From: Lumnitzera littorea
Lineage: Eukaryota > Streptophyta > Magnoliopsida > Myrtales > Combretaceae
NCBI GenBank assembly: GCA_024138015.1
Contig: JAMXBB010000002.1
Location: 11,718,632 to 11,782,631 of the forward strand
Length of the DNA: 64,000 nt
Direction: 5' to 3'
The position numbers and the translations under genes are program-made. This document shows, in pieces, positions 62,624 to 64,000 of this stretch (position 1 is the stretch's first letter; each line of letters starts with the position of its first letter). The notes below the pieces were generated by a model. That model had not been told where the DNA came from. It worked only from the letters and a program-made list of their open reading frames with translations, and did not search any database.

Positions 62624-63498
62624 TGATGGAAATCAGGCTACTGGACTATTGACTCGTAGTCGAGCCCGAGAACTAGAGGGCCTAGCAAGATGAATCCTCC
62701 TGTTCTAATCGACTCCTACTGAGGCTGAGTATCTTTATGTCGACCCATTTTGCATGTCAAGCCGAATAATTTCCTATTTCTCACAGATGGTATACTAAGA
62801 AGCAGAAGGCCGAGATAACAGCTAATCCTCATTCTCACTCATGCCAGGCTAATCACTTACTCGACATCACCTTTATCGAGATGCCGAGAGAGAGACTCCA
62901 GAATGACTAAGCTACCCCTGCTTGGACAAGTAAGCTGACCGTACTTTTCATTTGCATCTTCCAACAATATTACCAATATAGTATTGCCACGTGTACAAAA
63001 TCATGTGTAGAATCTATTACACCAATAATTGTTTTTCTTGAATATTTATTTTTATCCTTTTATATCTTGTACATTACTTCTTTAGGAAATGCCCTATTTA
63101 TCTTTTCCCTTTTGGGCAAGTTGTCTTAACTTATGGGTATAAATACCCTTGTATTTGTAGTTGCAAACAGATTCATCATCATTAATACACTTGAGTATTT
63201 TTTTCTCCGTGTAAACATAACTTGTTTAGTTTTGGCATTACTTTTATCCTAACTCTTGAGTAAGGTTACGTGGCGAGTAACCTTACCGGACCGATTCGTG
63301 TGTTATATCGAATTGTGCCGTGAGTCTTCGGAAGTTCTATTAGTGTATCATATCCTCTGAAACTGTTTATGAGTTTTACTTACTTTTCATTTGTATTTAT
63401 CCTTTCGTACGTTTCCCACCACTTCCTTTTCAAGCTTTCGGCAAGCTTGAACTCATCCAGTGATCGATCTTGTTTGTTCCTAGTCATGGTTCACACCA
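62624..63498 (+). repeat. 3' LTR of inner gypsy element (875 bp)
   Basis: Starts TGATGGAAATCAGGCTACTG after a purine-rich CGAAGGGAA stretch, and ends GTTCACACCA. It is 48 bp shorter than the 5' LTR. Confidence 0.88.
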
Positions 63499-64000
63499 GT
63501 TGGGTCCTCGTAGATTGATGGACCATAATATATCCTTGAAGGAGGGGTGTGATCCAATTAATGTGAGACCATACCAGTATGCTAATATGCAAATGAAATT
63601 GAGAAGATGGTGTTAGATATGGTGGAGACTGGTATTACTCGAGCTAGTACTAGTCCATTCTCAAGTCCAATCATTTTAGTTAAAAGGGATGGATTTTTGA
63701 GGTTTTGTATCGATTATAGGACTTTGAATGAACCTACAATTTTAGACAAAAATTCTATACTGATTATTGAGGAGTTGATCAATTGCATGAAGCATGAGTT
63801 TTTTCTAAAATTAACTTATGAGCCGGTTATCATCAAATTCGTGTAGCACTAGATGATATTTCACAAGAATGGATTTTCATATGCATCAAGAGCATTATGA
63901 ATTTCTTATTATGTCCTTTGCGTCACAAATGCCTTGACCATTTTTCAAGACATTATGAACGACTTATTTTAACTTCATTCACAACATGTTTTACTTTTCT
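63499..64000 (+). mobile_element. Outer Ty3/gypsy element, right fragment (reverse transcriptase), runs off right edge
   Basis: The frame reads GPRRLMDHNISLKEGCDPIN and then VRPYQYANMQMK from 63503. In a shifted frame follow ITRASTSPFSSPIILVKRDG and FRFCIDYRTLNE (63607-63846), the fingers and palm of a gypsy reverse transcriptase. It ends near an NDLF segment close to the window edge, before the active-site motif. It continues the fragment at 56881-57248. Confidence 0.88.

Larger units (their letters stand above)
57249..63498 (+). mobile_element. Inner Ty3/gypsy element with both LTRs, inserted in another gypsy
   Basis: Length 6250 bp: 5' LTR 57249-58171, primer-binding site 58175-58186, internal region, 3' LTR 62624-63498. 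Internal order on the plus strand is gag (NLSFNGFESADEYLE near 58700; a knuckle remnant near 59385-59440), protease region, reverse transcriptase (GAKIFSKIDLKSGYYQI near 60535), RNase H, integrase zinc-binding and core (SMDFVLGLPWTARSKDYV near 61950), and a C-terminal part ending FNVVDVSPYHLDRGLI. No chromodomain was seen. Stop codons and frameshifts are dense, and the catalytic motif reads YFND. Flanks GTTAT (57244-57248) and GTTGG (63499-63503) are a decayed 5 bp duplication. Confidence 0.9.

Noticed and set aside
1..64000. Search by eye for tRNA, rRNA, CRISPR, organelle insertions and integrated DNA-virus or pararetrovirus sequence
   Set aside because: Nothing convincing was seen; all reverse transcriptase signals are explained by gypsy, copia or LINE elements.

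Overview
This window is nuclear DNA from a flowering plant, most likely a eudicot. The intron-rich genes, the plant-type TAF6, BPI/LBP-like and plastid tRNase Z proteins, the AT-rich spacers and the mix of Ty3/gypsy, Ty1/copia, L1-type LINE and hAT elements all point that way. The sequence alone does not fix the species. I found no bacterial genes, rRNA, tRNA or CRISPR arrays.

Layout. 1-2238 is the 5' part of a minus-strand Ty3/gypsy element (gag plus a 498 bp LTR), followed by a fold-back element and spacer. 5131-13159 (minus) is a complete 12-exon TAF6 gene (542 aa) with a hAT-type non-autonomous element in one intron. 13.3-32.3 kb is a 19 kb AT-rich gene desert: an old diverged gypsy LTR pair with gag and pol remnants, microsatellites, a clean solo LTR and a short degenerate tandem repeat. 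32734-44943 (plus) is a complete 6-exon BPI/LBP-family gene (500 aa) whose third intron holds a 5.7 kb LINE flanked by a 16 bp target-site duplication. 45866-55048 (plus) is a complete 8-exon plastid-type tRNase Z gene (362 aa) whose third intron holds a decayed copia element. From 56.1 kb to the right edge there is a hAT-like element and a gypsy element that is split by a second, complete-ended gypsy element.

The three host genes are housekeeping-like (TFIID/SAGA subunit, secreted lipid-binding protein, tRNA 3'-end processing) and are not an operon or a pathway. Their reading frames close exactly across every intron proposed here. Two tRNase Z introns need GC rather than GT donors. All transposable-element ORFs are broken by stops and frameshifts.

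I did not find a clearly new biological system. The observations most worth a second look are the two GC-AG introns with near-identical donors, the gypsy-in-gypsy insertion whose host frame resumes in phase, a copia leader with a duplicated primer-binding site, the exact 48 bp LTR difference explained by hexamer expansion, and sense-oriented retroelements inside two apparently functional genes.
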